A DNA stretch of 64,000 nucleotides from positions 1 to 64,000 of the forward strand of contig NZ_JACYFS010000009.1 in NCBI RefSeq assembly GCF_014837145.1, in the 5' to 3' direction. The notes under the pieces are model-generated. The model saw nothing but the letters and a program-made list of their open reading frames with translations, searched no databases and was not told the DNA's origin. Positions 41,900-50,089 of the stretch are shown here, piece by piece. The translations under genes were made by a program, and so were the position numbers. The DNA comes from Chryseobacterium caseinilyticum (GTDB lineage Bacteria; Bacteroidota; Bacteroidia; Flavobacteriales; Weeksellaceae). Position 1 is the stretch's first letter. Each line of letters begins with the position of its first letter.

Positions 41900-42430
41900 C
41901 TATTTACTCTGGTGATTCTGATCATTTCTGTGCTCCATAATTTCAAGATTTTCATCTACGAAATAAGCACTTCCGAAACCATTTACATAAGCACCTTTTA
42001 CAGGAGTTAATGCAATCAGAATAAAATCCTTCATTTCAGAAATTACTTCCACTACTTTACCGTGAGTTTCCTTTAACTGAGCAACAACCGTATTCCATTT
42101 TTCAGAATCTCTTTCAATTTGAGAAGTTGATGCTTCAATTGTCAATCTTTCTCTTGCATAAATCTGTTTTGTAGCAGATTCATCTTCAATAAACATAATG
42201 GATGTTTTTCTTCCTTCAGAAAGATTTTTTGTATGTTTTGCCATGAAAGACACTAAAATATAGAAAGAATTGTCAACCTGTACAAACGGCGCATAACTTG
42301 AGTTTGGAGTTCCTTCTGCATCTACGGTTGCCAAAATAATACTTTGGGTTCTTGCAATCAGTTCTTTCACTTTTGGAGCAAGAGGCTTAGCTTGTCTCTG
42401 AGCTTCTTCCTGAGTTGAGGTGTGGTTCAT
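41900..42430 (-). CDS. HugZ/HutZ-like heme-utilisation family flavin-barrel protein
   Basis: A 176-residue split-barrel protein of the pyridoxamine 5'-phosphate oxidase-like superfamily, closest in look to HugZ/HutZ: LAPKVKELIARTQSIILATVDAEGTPNSSYAPFVQ, SFMAKHTKNLSEGRKTSIMFIEDE, GKVVEVISEMKDFILIALTPVKGAYVNGFGSAYFV. Members of this group bind heme or flavin and take part in heme iron use, but the family contains others. The C-terminal end GAYVNGFGSAYFVD is the heme-proximal segment in HugZ. A perfect -7 box precedes it. Confidence 0.8.
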   Translation of the reverse strand: MNHTSTQEEAQRQAKPLAPKVKELIARTQSIILATVDAEGTPNSSYAPFVQVDNSFYILVSFMAKHTKNLSEGRKTSIMFIEDESATKQIYARERLTIEASTSQIERDSEKWNTVVAQLKETHGKVVEVISEMKDFILIALTPVKGAYVNGFGSAYFVDENLEIMEHRNDQNHQSK

Positions 42431-42450
42431 ATATAAGATTTATTGTACCA

Positions 42451-42458
42451 CAAAAGTA
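42451..42458 (-). promoter_or_regulatory. HugZ-like gene promoter, -7 box
   Basis: TACTTTTG on the minus strand fits TAnnTTTG and ends 20 nt before the ATG at 42430. Confidence 0.55.
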
Positions 42459-42549
42459 CGTTAATTAGAATTAAAACAAATAAAACAAAGGCTGTAAAAT
42501 CTCATATATGGGAAAATTTCAAGTGTTTTTTTATCTAAATTATATGTTG

Positions 42550-42557
42550 TAATTTTG
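42550..42557 (+). promoter_or_regulatory. ahcY promoter, -7 box
   Basis: TAATTTTG fits TAnnTTTG and ends 36 nt before the ATG at 42594. The leader is too short and plain to hold a riboswitch. Confidence 0.5.
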
Positions 42558-42593
42558 CACTTTAAATATTTGAATTTAAATCATTCATAAGAT

Positions 42594-43910
42594 ATGAGTA
42601 CAACTACACAATACGTTCCTTATAAAGTTAAGGACATCTCCCTTGCAGAATGGGGAAGAAAAGAAATTACCCTTGCTGAAGCAGAAATGCCAGGATTGAT
42701 GTCTATCCGTGAAGAATACGGACCGTCTCAGCCATTGAAAGGGGCAAGAATCGCAGGATGTCTTCACATGACGATCCAGACTGCAGTTTTGATCGAGACT
42801 TTGGTTGCTTTGGGAGCTGAAGTTACATGGTCTTCTTGTAACATTTTCTCTACTCAGGATCACGCTGCTGCTGCTATTGCTGCTGCAGGAATCCCTGTTT
42901 ACGCTTGGAAAGGTCTTAACGAGGAAGAATTTGACTGGTGTATTGAGCAGACTCTTTTCTTCGGAGAAGACAGAAAGCCGTTGAACATGATTTTGGATGA
43001 CGGTGGAGATTTGACCAACATGGTTTTCGACAGATACCCAGAATTCACAAAAGACATCAAAGGACTTTCTGAAGAAACTACTACAGGAGTTCACAGACTG
43101 TACGAAAGAATGAAAAACGGAACTTTGGTAATGCCTGCAATCAACGTAAATGATTCAGTGACAAAATCTAAGTTCGACAACAAATATGGTTGTAAAGAAT
43201 CTGCAGTAGATGCGGTAAGAAGAGCAACTGATATTATGCTAGCTGGTAAAAGAGTTGTAGTTTGCGGATACGGAGACGTTGGTAAAGGTACTGCTGCTTC
43301 TTTCAGAGGTGCCGGTTCTATCGTTACTGTTACTGAAATTGACCCAATCTGTGCTTTACAGGCTGCAATGGACGGTTTTGAGGTGAAAAGATTAGATACT
43401 GTGGTTGATAACGCAGACATCGTAATCACTACTACCGGTAACTTTAACATCGTAAGAAAAGAACATTTCTTAAAATTAAAAGATAAAGCAATCGTTTGTA
43501 ACATCGGCCACTTCGATAACGAAATCGATATGGCTTGGTTAAATGACAACTACGGTCACACAAAATCTGAGGTTAAACCTCAGGTTGACATCTATACTTT
43601 AGAAGATGGTAAAGAAGTGATCATTCTTGCTGAAGGTAGATTGGTAAACTTAGGCTGTGCAACGGGTCACCCATCATTTGTAATGTCTAACTCTTTCTCT
43701 AACCAGACTTTAGCTCAAATCGAACTTTGGAACAATTCTGAAGCTTACGGAAACGAAGTGTATATGCTTCCTAAACATTTAGATGAGAAAGTAGCAGCTC
43801 TTCACCTTAAAAAATTAAGCGTTGAGTTGGAAGTTCTTTCTACAGAGCAGGCTGAGTACATCGGTGTAGAAGTAAAGGGACCATACAAGCCGGAATATTA
43901 TCGCTACTAG
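42594..43910 (+). CDS. ahcY: Adenosylhomocysteinase
   Basis: A 438-residue NAD-dependent cytosolic enzyme that splits S-adenosylhomocysteine to adenosine and homocysteine, keeping methylation reactions going. The substrate domain has GARIAGCLHMTIQTAVLIETL, SCNIFSTQDHAAAA and KGLNEEEFDWC; the NAD Rossmann motif is GYGDVGKGTAASFRGAGS; VCNIGHFDNEID and the C-terminal KPEYYRY (NAD-contacting Lys and Tyr) complete the set. High proportion of preferred codons points to strong expression. A terminator follows. Confidence 0.97.
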   Translation: MSTTTQYVPYKVKDISLAEWGRKEITLAEAEMPGLMSIREEYGPSQPLKGARIAGCLHMTIQTAVLIETLVALGAEVTWSSCNIFSTQDHAAAAIAAAGIPVYAWKGLNEEEFDWCIEQTLFFGEDRKPLNMILDDGGDLTNMVFDRYPEFTKDIKGLSEETTTGVHRLYERMKNGTLVMPAINVNDSVTKSKFDNKYGCKESAVDAVRRATDIMLAGKRVVVCGYGDVGKGTAASFRGAGSIVTVTEIDPICALQAAMDGFEVKRLDTVVDNADIVITTTGNFNIVRKEHFLKLKDKAIVCNIGHFDNEIDMAWLNDNYGHTKSEVKPQVDIYTLEDGKEVIILAEGRLVNLGCATGHPSFVMSNSFSNQTLAQIELWNNSEAYGNEVYMLPKHLDEKVAALHLKKLSVELEVLSTEQAEYIGVEVKGPYKPEYYRY

Positions 43911-43951
43911 CAGTTGGCTTTTGACTAATGGCTTTTAGCATTTTGCTATAC

Positions 43952-43979
43952 AACGCTTCGGGAATTTTTCCGGAGCGTT
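43952..43979 (+). terminator. Terminator after ahcY
   Basis: Ten-bp stem AACGCTTCGG / CCGGAGCGTT (one T-G pair) with an 8-nt loop, followed by TTTTTC. Confidence 0.85.
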
Positions 43980-44376
43980 TTTCATTAACAGAATTCTCTC
44001 CCCGCTCAAACCGTCTTGCTCTAAACATTACCTGCCCCATTACTCATTATTAATTACTTATTGCTTATATTTTAAGGAGCTATTTCCCGCTAGTTGTTTA
44101 TCCTGAGCTTGACGAAGGGCTGTATCTTTTACTCTTCGTTCCTCATCACAAAAGGATGTCGCTGCTATCGGGGCTAATCAAATCTTCTATTCCAATATTT
44201 TAATAACTTACCATAGATTTCTCCTAAAGAATTTAATACCGATTGTAAAAAGCAAATCATTATTTCCATTTTCTTTTTTGCATAAAAATTCCACGTTAAA
44301 TGATAATAATCTAAAACAATTTTCCAGTAAGAGTGATAAACTTAAGTTTTAATAATATTCATTCACAAAAAAATAA
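43980..44376. other. Repeat-bearing intergenic region
   Basis: About 400 bp without gene. It has an ATTACTCATTATTAATTACT run (44038-44057), then the dispersed element copy 2 (44076-44176), then AT-rich sequence before the YiaA promoter. Confidence 0.6.
44076..44176. repeat. Dispersed about 100-bp intergenic element, copy 2, inverted
   Basis: Starts GGAGCTATTTCCCGCT, later CTGTATCTTTT, then CACAAAAGGATGTCGCTGCT and ATCGGGGCTAA. It is the reverse complement of the blocks of copy 1 at 1406-1502. In place of part of the middle it has TTATCCTGAGCTTGACGAAG, which looks like an inserted or alternative module and is itself a dispersed bacterial word as far as I recall. Confidence 0.7.
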
Positions 44377-44384
44377 TATATTTG
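44377..44384 (+). promoter_or_regulatory. YiaA-like gene promoter, -7 box
   Basis: TATATTTG fits TAnnTTTG, ending 29 nt before the ATG at 44414. Confidence 0.55.
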
Positions 44385-44413
44385 ATATCGATAATAAACA
44401 AAAATAGCAATTA

Positions 44414-44806
44414 ATGAAAAAACAGGGAGTTTCAACTGCATTCGTAGCCGCATCGTGGGTGGCGTTGGGTGCAGGAATGATCGGATTTATTGTAGGATTG
44501 GCGAGAGCCGAAATGCAGCTTAACGAAAAAGGATATTATTTTACCATTTTACTTTACGGTTTATTTGCTGTAGTTTCACTGCAAAAAGCTGTTCGTGACA
44601 GATTAGAAAACATTAAAGTAACTGATATTTACTACGGAATCTGTTGGTTTGCGACACTTTCCTCTATTGTTTTACTGGCAATCGGACTTTGGAACGCAAC
44701 CATTTTACCAAGTGAAAAAGGATTCTACGGATTTGCATTTTTGTTGGCATTGTTTGGTGCCATCGCCGTCCAGAAGAATACCCGAGACAATATGACTCAG
44801 GAATAA
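44414..44806 (+). CDS. YiaA/YiaB family inner membrane protein
   Basis: A 130-residue membrane protein with four helices in two pairs: FVAASWVALGAGMIGFIVGL with YFTILLYGLFAVVSLQKAVRDR, and a repeat of the same pattern, ICWFATLSSIVLLAIGLWNA with FYGFAFLLALFGAIAVQKNTRDN. Each pair is a yiaA/B two-helix domain; both end in an [LA]QK-R/TRD motif on the cytoplasmic side. Function of the family is not known. It is monocistronic, with a clear promoter and terminator. Confidence 0.85.
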   Translation: MKKQGVSTAFVAASWVALGAGMIGFIVGLARAEMQLNEKGYYFTILLYGLFAVVSLQKAVRDRLENIKVTDIYYGICWFATLSSIVLLAIGLWNATILPSEKGFYGFAFLLALFGAIAVQKNTRDNMTQE

Positions 44807-44814
44807 ATACCACA

Positions 44815-44838
44815 AAACCCACCAAATTCGGTGGGTTT
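44815..44838 (+). terminator. Terminator after the YiaA-like gene
   Basis: Perfect 9-bp stem AAACCCACC / GGTGGGTTT with a 6-nt loop, followed by a T-rich tract of about 11 nt. Confidence 0.88.
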
Positions 44839-44936
44839 ATTTTTTTTTGCTATCTTTATTTCACAAAATAATGAAAATTAAAAGCTGTATTTTTGATTTT
44901 TCATTTCTTAATACACCAAATTGAATTTTGATTAAT

Positions 44937-46628
44937 ATGATTGCAGAAAACTACTCTTTAAAAAGAAAACTTACAACTCTTCTTCTTTTGATATTTTCAA
45001 TCCAGCTCATGACAGCTCAGAATGAATTTATCACCACCTGTAAACCCGGTAACATTCAGACTCAGCAACCATCCAATACTCCCTTTCCGTCATCAAATAC
45101 TCAAGCCTGGATACCAATTCGGGGAACCGATTTCACTGTTTATTGGGAAGAAGTAGGTTTTCCTGCACATAACGCAACGGTTACCAATCAAAATTCTACC
45201 CAACACATTTTATTGGATTTTGGCACTCCATATAATCCTGTTCATGCCAATGCCACTTACCGCGTAAAGATAAGTAATGGAAATGTGCACCGCATCCTGT
45301 TTCATGAGGCAATTGCCGGTACTACTATTAATGATCTTATGGGAGACAATTCCAAAATTACTGAAATCAATCAGTGGGGCTCGCCAATATGGTCATCTAT
45401 GGCTAACTCATTTGCAGGCTGCACAAATTTAGATTTAAAAGCCACAGATTCTCCAAACCTTTCCATGGTGACCGATATGCAGTATATGTTTGCAGGCTGC
45501 ATCTCACTGGTTGGAAATCCATCTATCAACAACTGGGACACCTCTCAAAACACCACATTGGATGCTACTTTCCATGGGTGCGCACTTTTCAATCAACCAT
45601 TAAACAATTGGAATACTTCTAATGTTACCAGCATGGGAGTAACGTTTATGATGGCTCAAAATTTCAATCAGCCTCTCGGGAATTGGGATACTTCTGAAGT
45701 TACAGATATGACTTCAATGTTTTTTATGGCGAAAGCTTTTAATCAGCCTATCGGAAACTGGGATGTTTCGAAAGTGGCGGATATGGAATTTATGTTTTCA
45801 AATGCATGGCAGTTTAACCAGGACATCAGCGGTTGGAATACAGGAGAAGTTATTTTAATGAATCACACTTTTCAAAATGCAAAAGCATTTAATCAACCTA
45901 TCGGAAGCTGGAATACGTCAAAAGTAACAACCATGCACGGAATGTTCGCGGGTGCAACTGCTTTCAACCAACCCATAGGAAACTGGACCACCTCAAGTGT
46001 TATTAACATGAACAGCATGTTTCAGAGTGCCTCATCTTTCAATCAAAATCTTGCAGGATGGAACACTTCACAGGTGAACTATATGCAGAATATGTTTACA
46101 GGAGCTATTAATTTTAATCAAAGTCTTGGCACGTGGAATCTCAGCTCACTCCTTCTTGCCAGCGGTATATTACAAAACTCAGGTCTAAACTGCCAGAATT
46201 ACGACAGCACACTCTACGGATGGAGCTTAAATCCTGCAACTCCCAATAATATTAACATCAGCAGTGTATCACCAATGATTTACACGCATCCTGCAGCGGT
46301 GATTGCGAGAAATTATCTTATCAATAATAAAGGATGGACGATAACCGGAGATTCTTACGATGACAAATGTATTTCTGCGCTTTCCACACAAGATAATGTA
46401 TTAGAAAGTGATTTTAGTATTTATCCTAATCCTGCATCAGATTTTATTTATTTTAAAAATATAAAAGATGGTGTGAGCTACATAATTTTCGATAACAGCG
46501 GAAGAATTGTTTTGCAGAATAATTTAGATAAAAATCAAATAGACGTCCGAATATTGATGAAAGGAAATTATATTATTCAGCTGAAAACCAAAAGTTCCGT
46601 GAAGAACTTTAAATTGATAAAGAATTAA
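44937..46628 (+). CDS. BspA-like (DUF285) surface protein 1 with type IX sorting domain
   Basis: A 563-residue exported protein. After a signal peptide (ending MTAQ) comes an about 110-residue N-domain (FITTCKPGNIQ, RGTDFTVYWEEVGFPAHN, LLDFGTPYNP, ATYRVKISNGN), then about nine 25-residue DUF285 repeats of the FNQPIGNWNTSKVTTMHGMF type, a linker (NCQNYDSTLYGWSLNPATP), and a type A sorting domain (SIYPNPASDFIYFKN to KNFKLIKN). It is likely secreted by the type IX system and tethered outside. First of four paralogues. The track start is an upstream TTG; the ATG at 44937 is preferred. Confidence 0.85.
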   Translation: MIAENYSLKRKLTTLLLLIFSIQLMTAQNEFITTCKPGNIQTQQPSNTPFPSSNTQAWIPIRGTDFTVYWEEVGFPAHNATVTNQNSTQHILLDFGTPYNPVHANATYRVKISNGNVHRILFHEAIAGTTINDLMGDNSKITEINQWGSPIWSSMANSFAGCTNLDLKATDSPNLSMVTDMQYMFAGCISLVGNPSINNWDTSQNTTLDATFHGCALFNQPLNNWNTSNVTSMGVTFMMAQNFNQPLGNWDTSEVTDMTSMFFMAKAFNQPIGNWDVSKVADMEFMFSNAWQFNQDISGWNTGEVILMNHTFQNAKAFNQPIGSWNTSKVTTMHGMFAGATAFNQPIGNWTTSSVINMNSMFQSASSFNQNLAGWNTSQVNYMQNMFTGAINFNQSLGTWNLSSLLLASGILQNSGLNCQNYDSTLYGWSLNPATPNNINISSVSPMIYTHPAAVIARNYLINNKGWTITGDSYDDKCISALSTQDNVLESDFSIYPNPASDFIYFKNIKDGVSYIIFDNSGRIVLQNNLDKNQIDVRILMKGNYIIQLKTKSSVKNFKLIKN

Positions 46629-46646
46629 CACCAACCAAAATAGAAT

Positions 46647-48455
46647 ATGAAAAAGTCACTGTTTACTTTAATCATCACTTTACTGTGTTTCTTTCCGAAG
46701 GCACAAGACGAGTTTATAACCACATGGAAGCCAGGGAATGAATCTACACAACAGATATCCAGCGGCGTTATATCCACCTCTACACAGATTTGGTTTCCGG
46801 GCAGAGGAAGTAATTTTAATGTTTCTTGGGAAGAAATAGGACATCCTTCGCATAACGGCAGCTTATCAAACATCTCTTCTACTCTGAATTTTCTAATTGA
46901 TTTTGGAACTCCGCTAAATCCCATAGGAGCAAATGCGACTTACCGCGTAAAGGTAAGCAACGGAAATGGAACTTTTCAAAGGGTGAAATTTTATCAACCT
47001 GTAGGTGCCATTTTTTTTGGAGATGCAAAAAAAATATTAAAAATTGAACACTGGGGAAATATTATATGGGACAATATGGATTTTGCTTATGCATCATGCC
47101 CAAATTTGGATATGACCGCAACAGATATTCCAAATCTAACCCAGGTTACGAGTTTTGAAGGCGTATTTTTTTCCTGTAGTTCTCTTGTAGGTAACAGCAG
47201 TTTTAACAATTGGAATACATCAAATGTGACAGATTTACAGGCTTCATTTTCAAACTGCCCATTATTTAATCAACCTCTTGGCAATTGGGATACTTCTAAT
47301 GTGACAAGAATGATCCTTACATTCGCAATGTCACCATCTTTTAACCAGGATATTAACAGTTGGGATACTTCGAGTGTTCAATTTTTTAATGCAATGTTTC
47401 TTAATGCAAACGCATTCAACCAACCATTAGAAAATTGGGATATGTCTAGTGCAATAGAGATCGAATTGATGTTTTCTGGGGCTGTTTCATTTAATAAACC
47501 TATAGGAAATTGGAATACTGCAAATGTTACAGATTTTCAAAGGACTTTCCTGAATGCAACCGCTTTTAACCAACCTATAGGAAATTGGGACACTTCGAGC
47601 GGAATTTACATGAATTCCATGTTTCAGAATGCTACAGCTTTTAACCAGAATATCTCAGATTGGAATACCGGAAACGTTATACACTTAAACAGTATGTTTC
47701 AGAATGCAACATCCTTTAATCAAAATATCAGCAATTGGAATACTTCAAATGTAATATTTATATATTCTATGTTTCAAAATGCGACATCTTTTAACCAAAA
47801 TATCAGCAATTGGAATACTTCAAATGTAACATTAATGAATTCAATGTTTCAAAATGCAACTGCATTCAATCAGAATATTTCCAGCTGGAATACTTCACAG
47901 GTAAGTAATATGAACAATATGTTTACCGGTGCTACGGTTTTTAATCAAAATCTTGGCAACTGGAATCTATCATCACTGACTTCCGCTTCCGGAATACTTC
48001 AAAACTCAGGTTTAAACTGTCAGAATTACGACAGTACACTTTACGGATGGAGCTTAAATCCTGCGACTCCCAGTAATATCAACATCAGCAGCACATCACC
48101 AATGATTTATACACATCCGGCAGCCGTAACGGCAAGAAATTACCTCATCACCAACAAAGGATGGACGATAACAGGTGATTCTTACGATGACAAATGCGTT
48201 TCTGCTCTTTCCACAAAGGAAAATACCATTCAAAGTGATGTTAGTTTTTATCCAAATCCTGCATCAGATTTTATTTATTTTAAAAATGTAAAAGATGGTG
48301 TGAGCTACACAATTTTCGATAACAGCGGAAGAATCGTTTTACAGAACAATTTGGATAAAGATCAGATAGACATCCGAATGTTGATCAAAGGCAATTACAT
48401 TATCCATCTGAAAACCAAAAGCTCCGTGAAGAACTTTAAATTTATAAAGAATTAA
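46647..48455 (+). CDS. BspA-like (DUF285) surface protein 2 with type IX sorting domain
   Basis: A 602-residue paralogue of the preceding protein, with signal peptide (ITLLCFFPKAQ), N-domain (FITTWKPGNES, WEEIGHPSHNG, FLIDFGTPLNPI) and the longest repeat region, about eleven 25-residue units. Units from about 47640 to 47880 (NATSFNQNISNWNTSNV) are nearly identical to one another, showing a recent internal duplication. The sorting domain is present (SFYPNPASDFIYFKN). It starts 18 bp after gene 1; the junction resembles that of genes 2 and 3 almost base for base. Binding partner unknown; BspA relatives bind host or surface proteins. Confidence 0.85.
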   Translation: MKKSLFTLIITLLCFFPKAQDEFITTWKPGNESTQQISSGVISTSTQIWFPGRGSNFNVSWEEIGHPSHNGSLSNISSTLNFLIDFGTPLNPIGANATYRVKVSNGNGTFQRVKFYQPVGAIFFGDAKKILKIEHWGNIIWDNMDFAYASCPNLDMTATDIPNLTQVTSFEGVFFSCSSLVGNSSFNNWNTSNVTDLQASFSNCPLFNQPLGNWDTSNVTRMILTFAMSPSFNQDINSWDTSSVQFFNAMFLNANAFNQPLENWDMSSAIEIELMFSGAVSFNKPIGNWNTANVTDFQRTFLNATAFNQPIGNWDTSSGIYMNSMFQNATAFNQNISDWNTGNVIHLNSMFQNATSFNQNISNWNTSNVIFIYSMFQNATSFNQNISNWNTSNVTLMNSMFQNATAFNQNISSWNTSQVSNMNNMFTGATVFNQNLGNWNLSSLTSASGILQNSGLNCQNYDSTLYGWSLNPATPSNINISSTSPMIYTHPAAVTARNYLITNKGWTITGDSYDDKCVSALSTKENTIQSDVSFYPNPASDFIYFKNVKDGVSYTIFDNSGRIVLQNNLDKDQIDIRMLIKGNYIIHLKTKSSVKNFKFIKN

Positions 48456-48473
48456 CACCAACCAAAATAGAAT

Positions 48474-50072
48474 ATGAAAAAGTTACTGTTTACTTTAATC
48501 GTCACGTTACTGTGTTTTTTTCCGAAGGCACAGAACGAATTTATCACGACATGGAAGCCAAGCAATACGCATAATATTCTTCCTAACAATCCACCATTCC
48601 CATCATCTGCCACACAGGCATGGGCACCTTTCCGTGGAACAGATTTCACAATCTACTGGGAAGAAGTGGGCTATCCTGCACACAATTCTACTCTGAACAA
48701 TGTCACTTCACAATATCACGTTTTGCTGGATTTTGGAACACCCTTCAATCCTGTGCCTGCCAATGCAACATACACAGTAAAAGTAAGCAATGGCAATGGT
48801 AATTTTCACCGCATTGCATTCAGAGATAGTGATTTAGGAACCAGTTTAAACACCGGAATGGGCGACTATTCAAAAATTGTGGAAATTAATAATTGGGGCA
48901 CTACTGTCTGGTCTTCTATGCATAATGCATTTAGCGGATGCCTTTACTTAAATATGACCGCCACAGATAGTCCCAATCTTTCTATGGTAACCGATATGTC
49001 GTCTATGTTTAGCGGCTGCTCCTCTTTGACAGGCAATAATTCTATCAATAACTGGGACACCTCCACAGTCACCAATTTACATGCCGCGTTCATGTCATGT
49101 ATTCTTTTTAATCAGCCTATCGGAAACTGGAATACCAGTAATGTACATAACATGGGTACAATGTTTCTGATGTGCCAGAACTTCAATCAACCCATCGGAA
49201 ACTGGGATACTTCTAAAGTAATTGCTATGGATGCAATGTTTAATAATGCCAGAAACTTCAATCAGCCCATTGGGAACTGGAACGTTTCAAATGTTGACGA
49301 AATGGAATTTATGTTTTCAAACGCATGGGCTTTTAATCAACCTATCGGAAACTGGGATGTTTCCGGCGTGTGGCAGATGAACCATATGTTCGCTAGTGCA
49401 AAAGCCTTCAACCAACCTGTCGGAAACTGGAATACCTCAAGTGCAACAGTCATGAACGGAATGTTTCAAAACGCAACAGTTTTCAACCAACCCATCGGGA
49501 GTTGGAACACTTCACAGGTGAACAATATGACGAATATGTTTACAAATGCTGCGAATTTTAATCAAAATCTTGGCACGTGGAACCTTACATCACTGTTATA
49601 CGCTTACGGAATTTTTCAAAACGCTGGTTTAAACTGCCAAAACTACGACAGCACACTTTACGGATGGAGCCAGAATCCTGCAACACCAACTAATATCAGT
49701 ATCAGCAGTGTCGCCCCTTTGATCTACACCCATCCAGCAGCTGTTATAGCAAGAAACTACCTTATCAATAATAAAGGATGGACGATTACAGGAGATTCAT
49801 ATGATGACAAATGCATTTCTGCACTTTCCACAAAGGAAAATACCATCGAAAATGATTTTAGTATCTATCCAAATCCTACATCAGATTTTATTTATTTTAA
49901 AAATTTAAAAGATGTTGTGAGCTACAAAATTTTCGACATTAGCGGAAGACTGGTTTTGCAGGGCAATTCAGAAAATGACCGAATTAATATTGAAAATTTA
50001 GCAAAAGGAAGCTATATGCTTCAAATTATAACGAATAAAACAATAAAAATCCTTAAAATTGTAAAGAATTAA
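48474..50072 (+). CDS. BspA-like (DUF285) surface protein 3 with type IX sorting domain
   Basis: A 532-residue paralogue with about eight 25-residue repeats. N-domain: FITTWKPSNTH, PFRGTDFTIYWEEVGYPAHN, VLLDFGTPFNPVPANATYTV. The repeats are more regular than in gene 2 (GNWNTSNVHNMGTMF). The sorting domain (SIYPNPTSDFIYFKN) ends differently, KTIKILKIVKN, so the tail has diverged. The gap to gene 2 is 18 bp with the same spacer sequence, and the gap to gene 4 is 17 bp. Probably one transcript. Confidence 0.85.
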   Translation: MKKLLFTLIVTLLCFFPKAQNEFITTWKPSNTHNILPNNPPFPSSATQAWAPFRGTDFTIYWEEVGYPAHNSTLNNVTSQYHVLLDFGTPFNPVPANATYTVKVSNGNGNFHRIAFRDSDLGTSLNTGMGDYSKIVEINNWGTTVWSSMHNAFSGCLYLNMTATDSPNLSMVTDMSSMFSGCSSLTGNNSINNWDTSTVTNLHAAFMSCILFNQPIGNWNTSNVHNMGTMFLMCQNFNQPIGNWDTSKVIAMDAMFNNARNFNQPIGNWNVSNVDEMEFMFSNAWAFNQPIGNWDVSGVWQMNHMFASAKAFNQPVGNWNTSSATVMNGMFQNATVFNQPIGSWNTSQVNNMTNMFTNAANFNQNLGTWNLTSLLYAYGIFQNAGLNCQNYDSTLYGWSQNPATPTNISISSVAPLIYTHPAAVIARNYLINNKGWTITGDSYDDKCISALSTKENTIENDFSIYPNPTSDFIYFKNLKDVVSYKIFDISGRLVLQGNSENDRINIENLAKGSYMLQIITNKTIKILKIVKN

Positions 50073-50089
50073 CATTAAATAAAAACGAT

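Noticed and set aside
42458..42593. SAM-type riboswitch before ahcY
   Set aside because: The leader after the -7 box is only about 36 nt and AT-rich, without conserved stems.
42585..43549. Two long minus-strand frames opposite ahcY
   Set aside because: They mirror the strongly biased codon use of ahcY on the other strand. Ser-rich, no start signals, no family.
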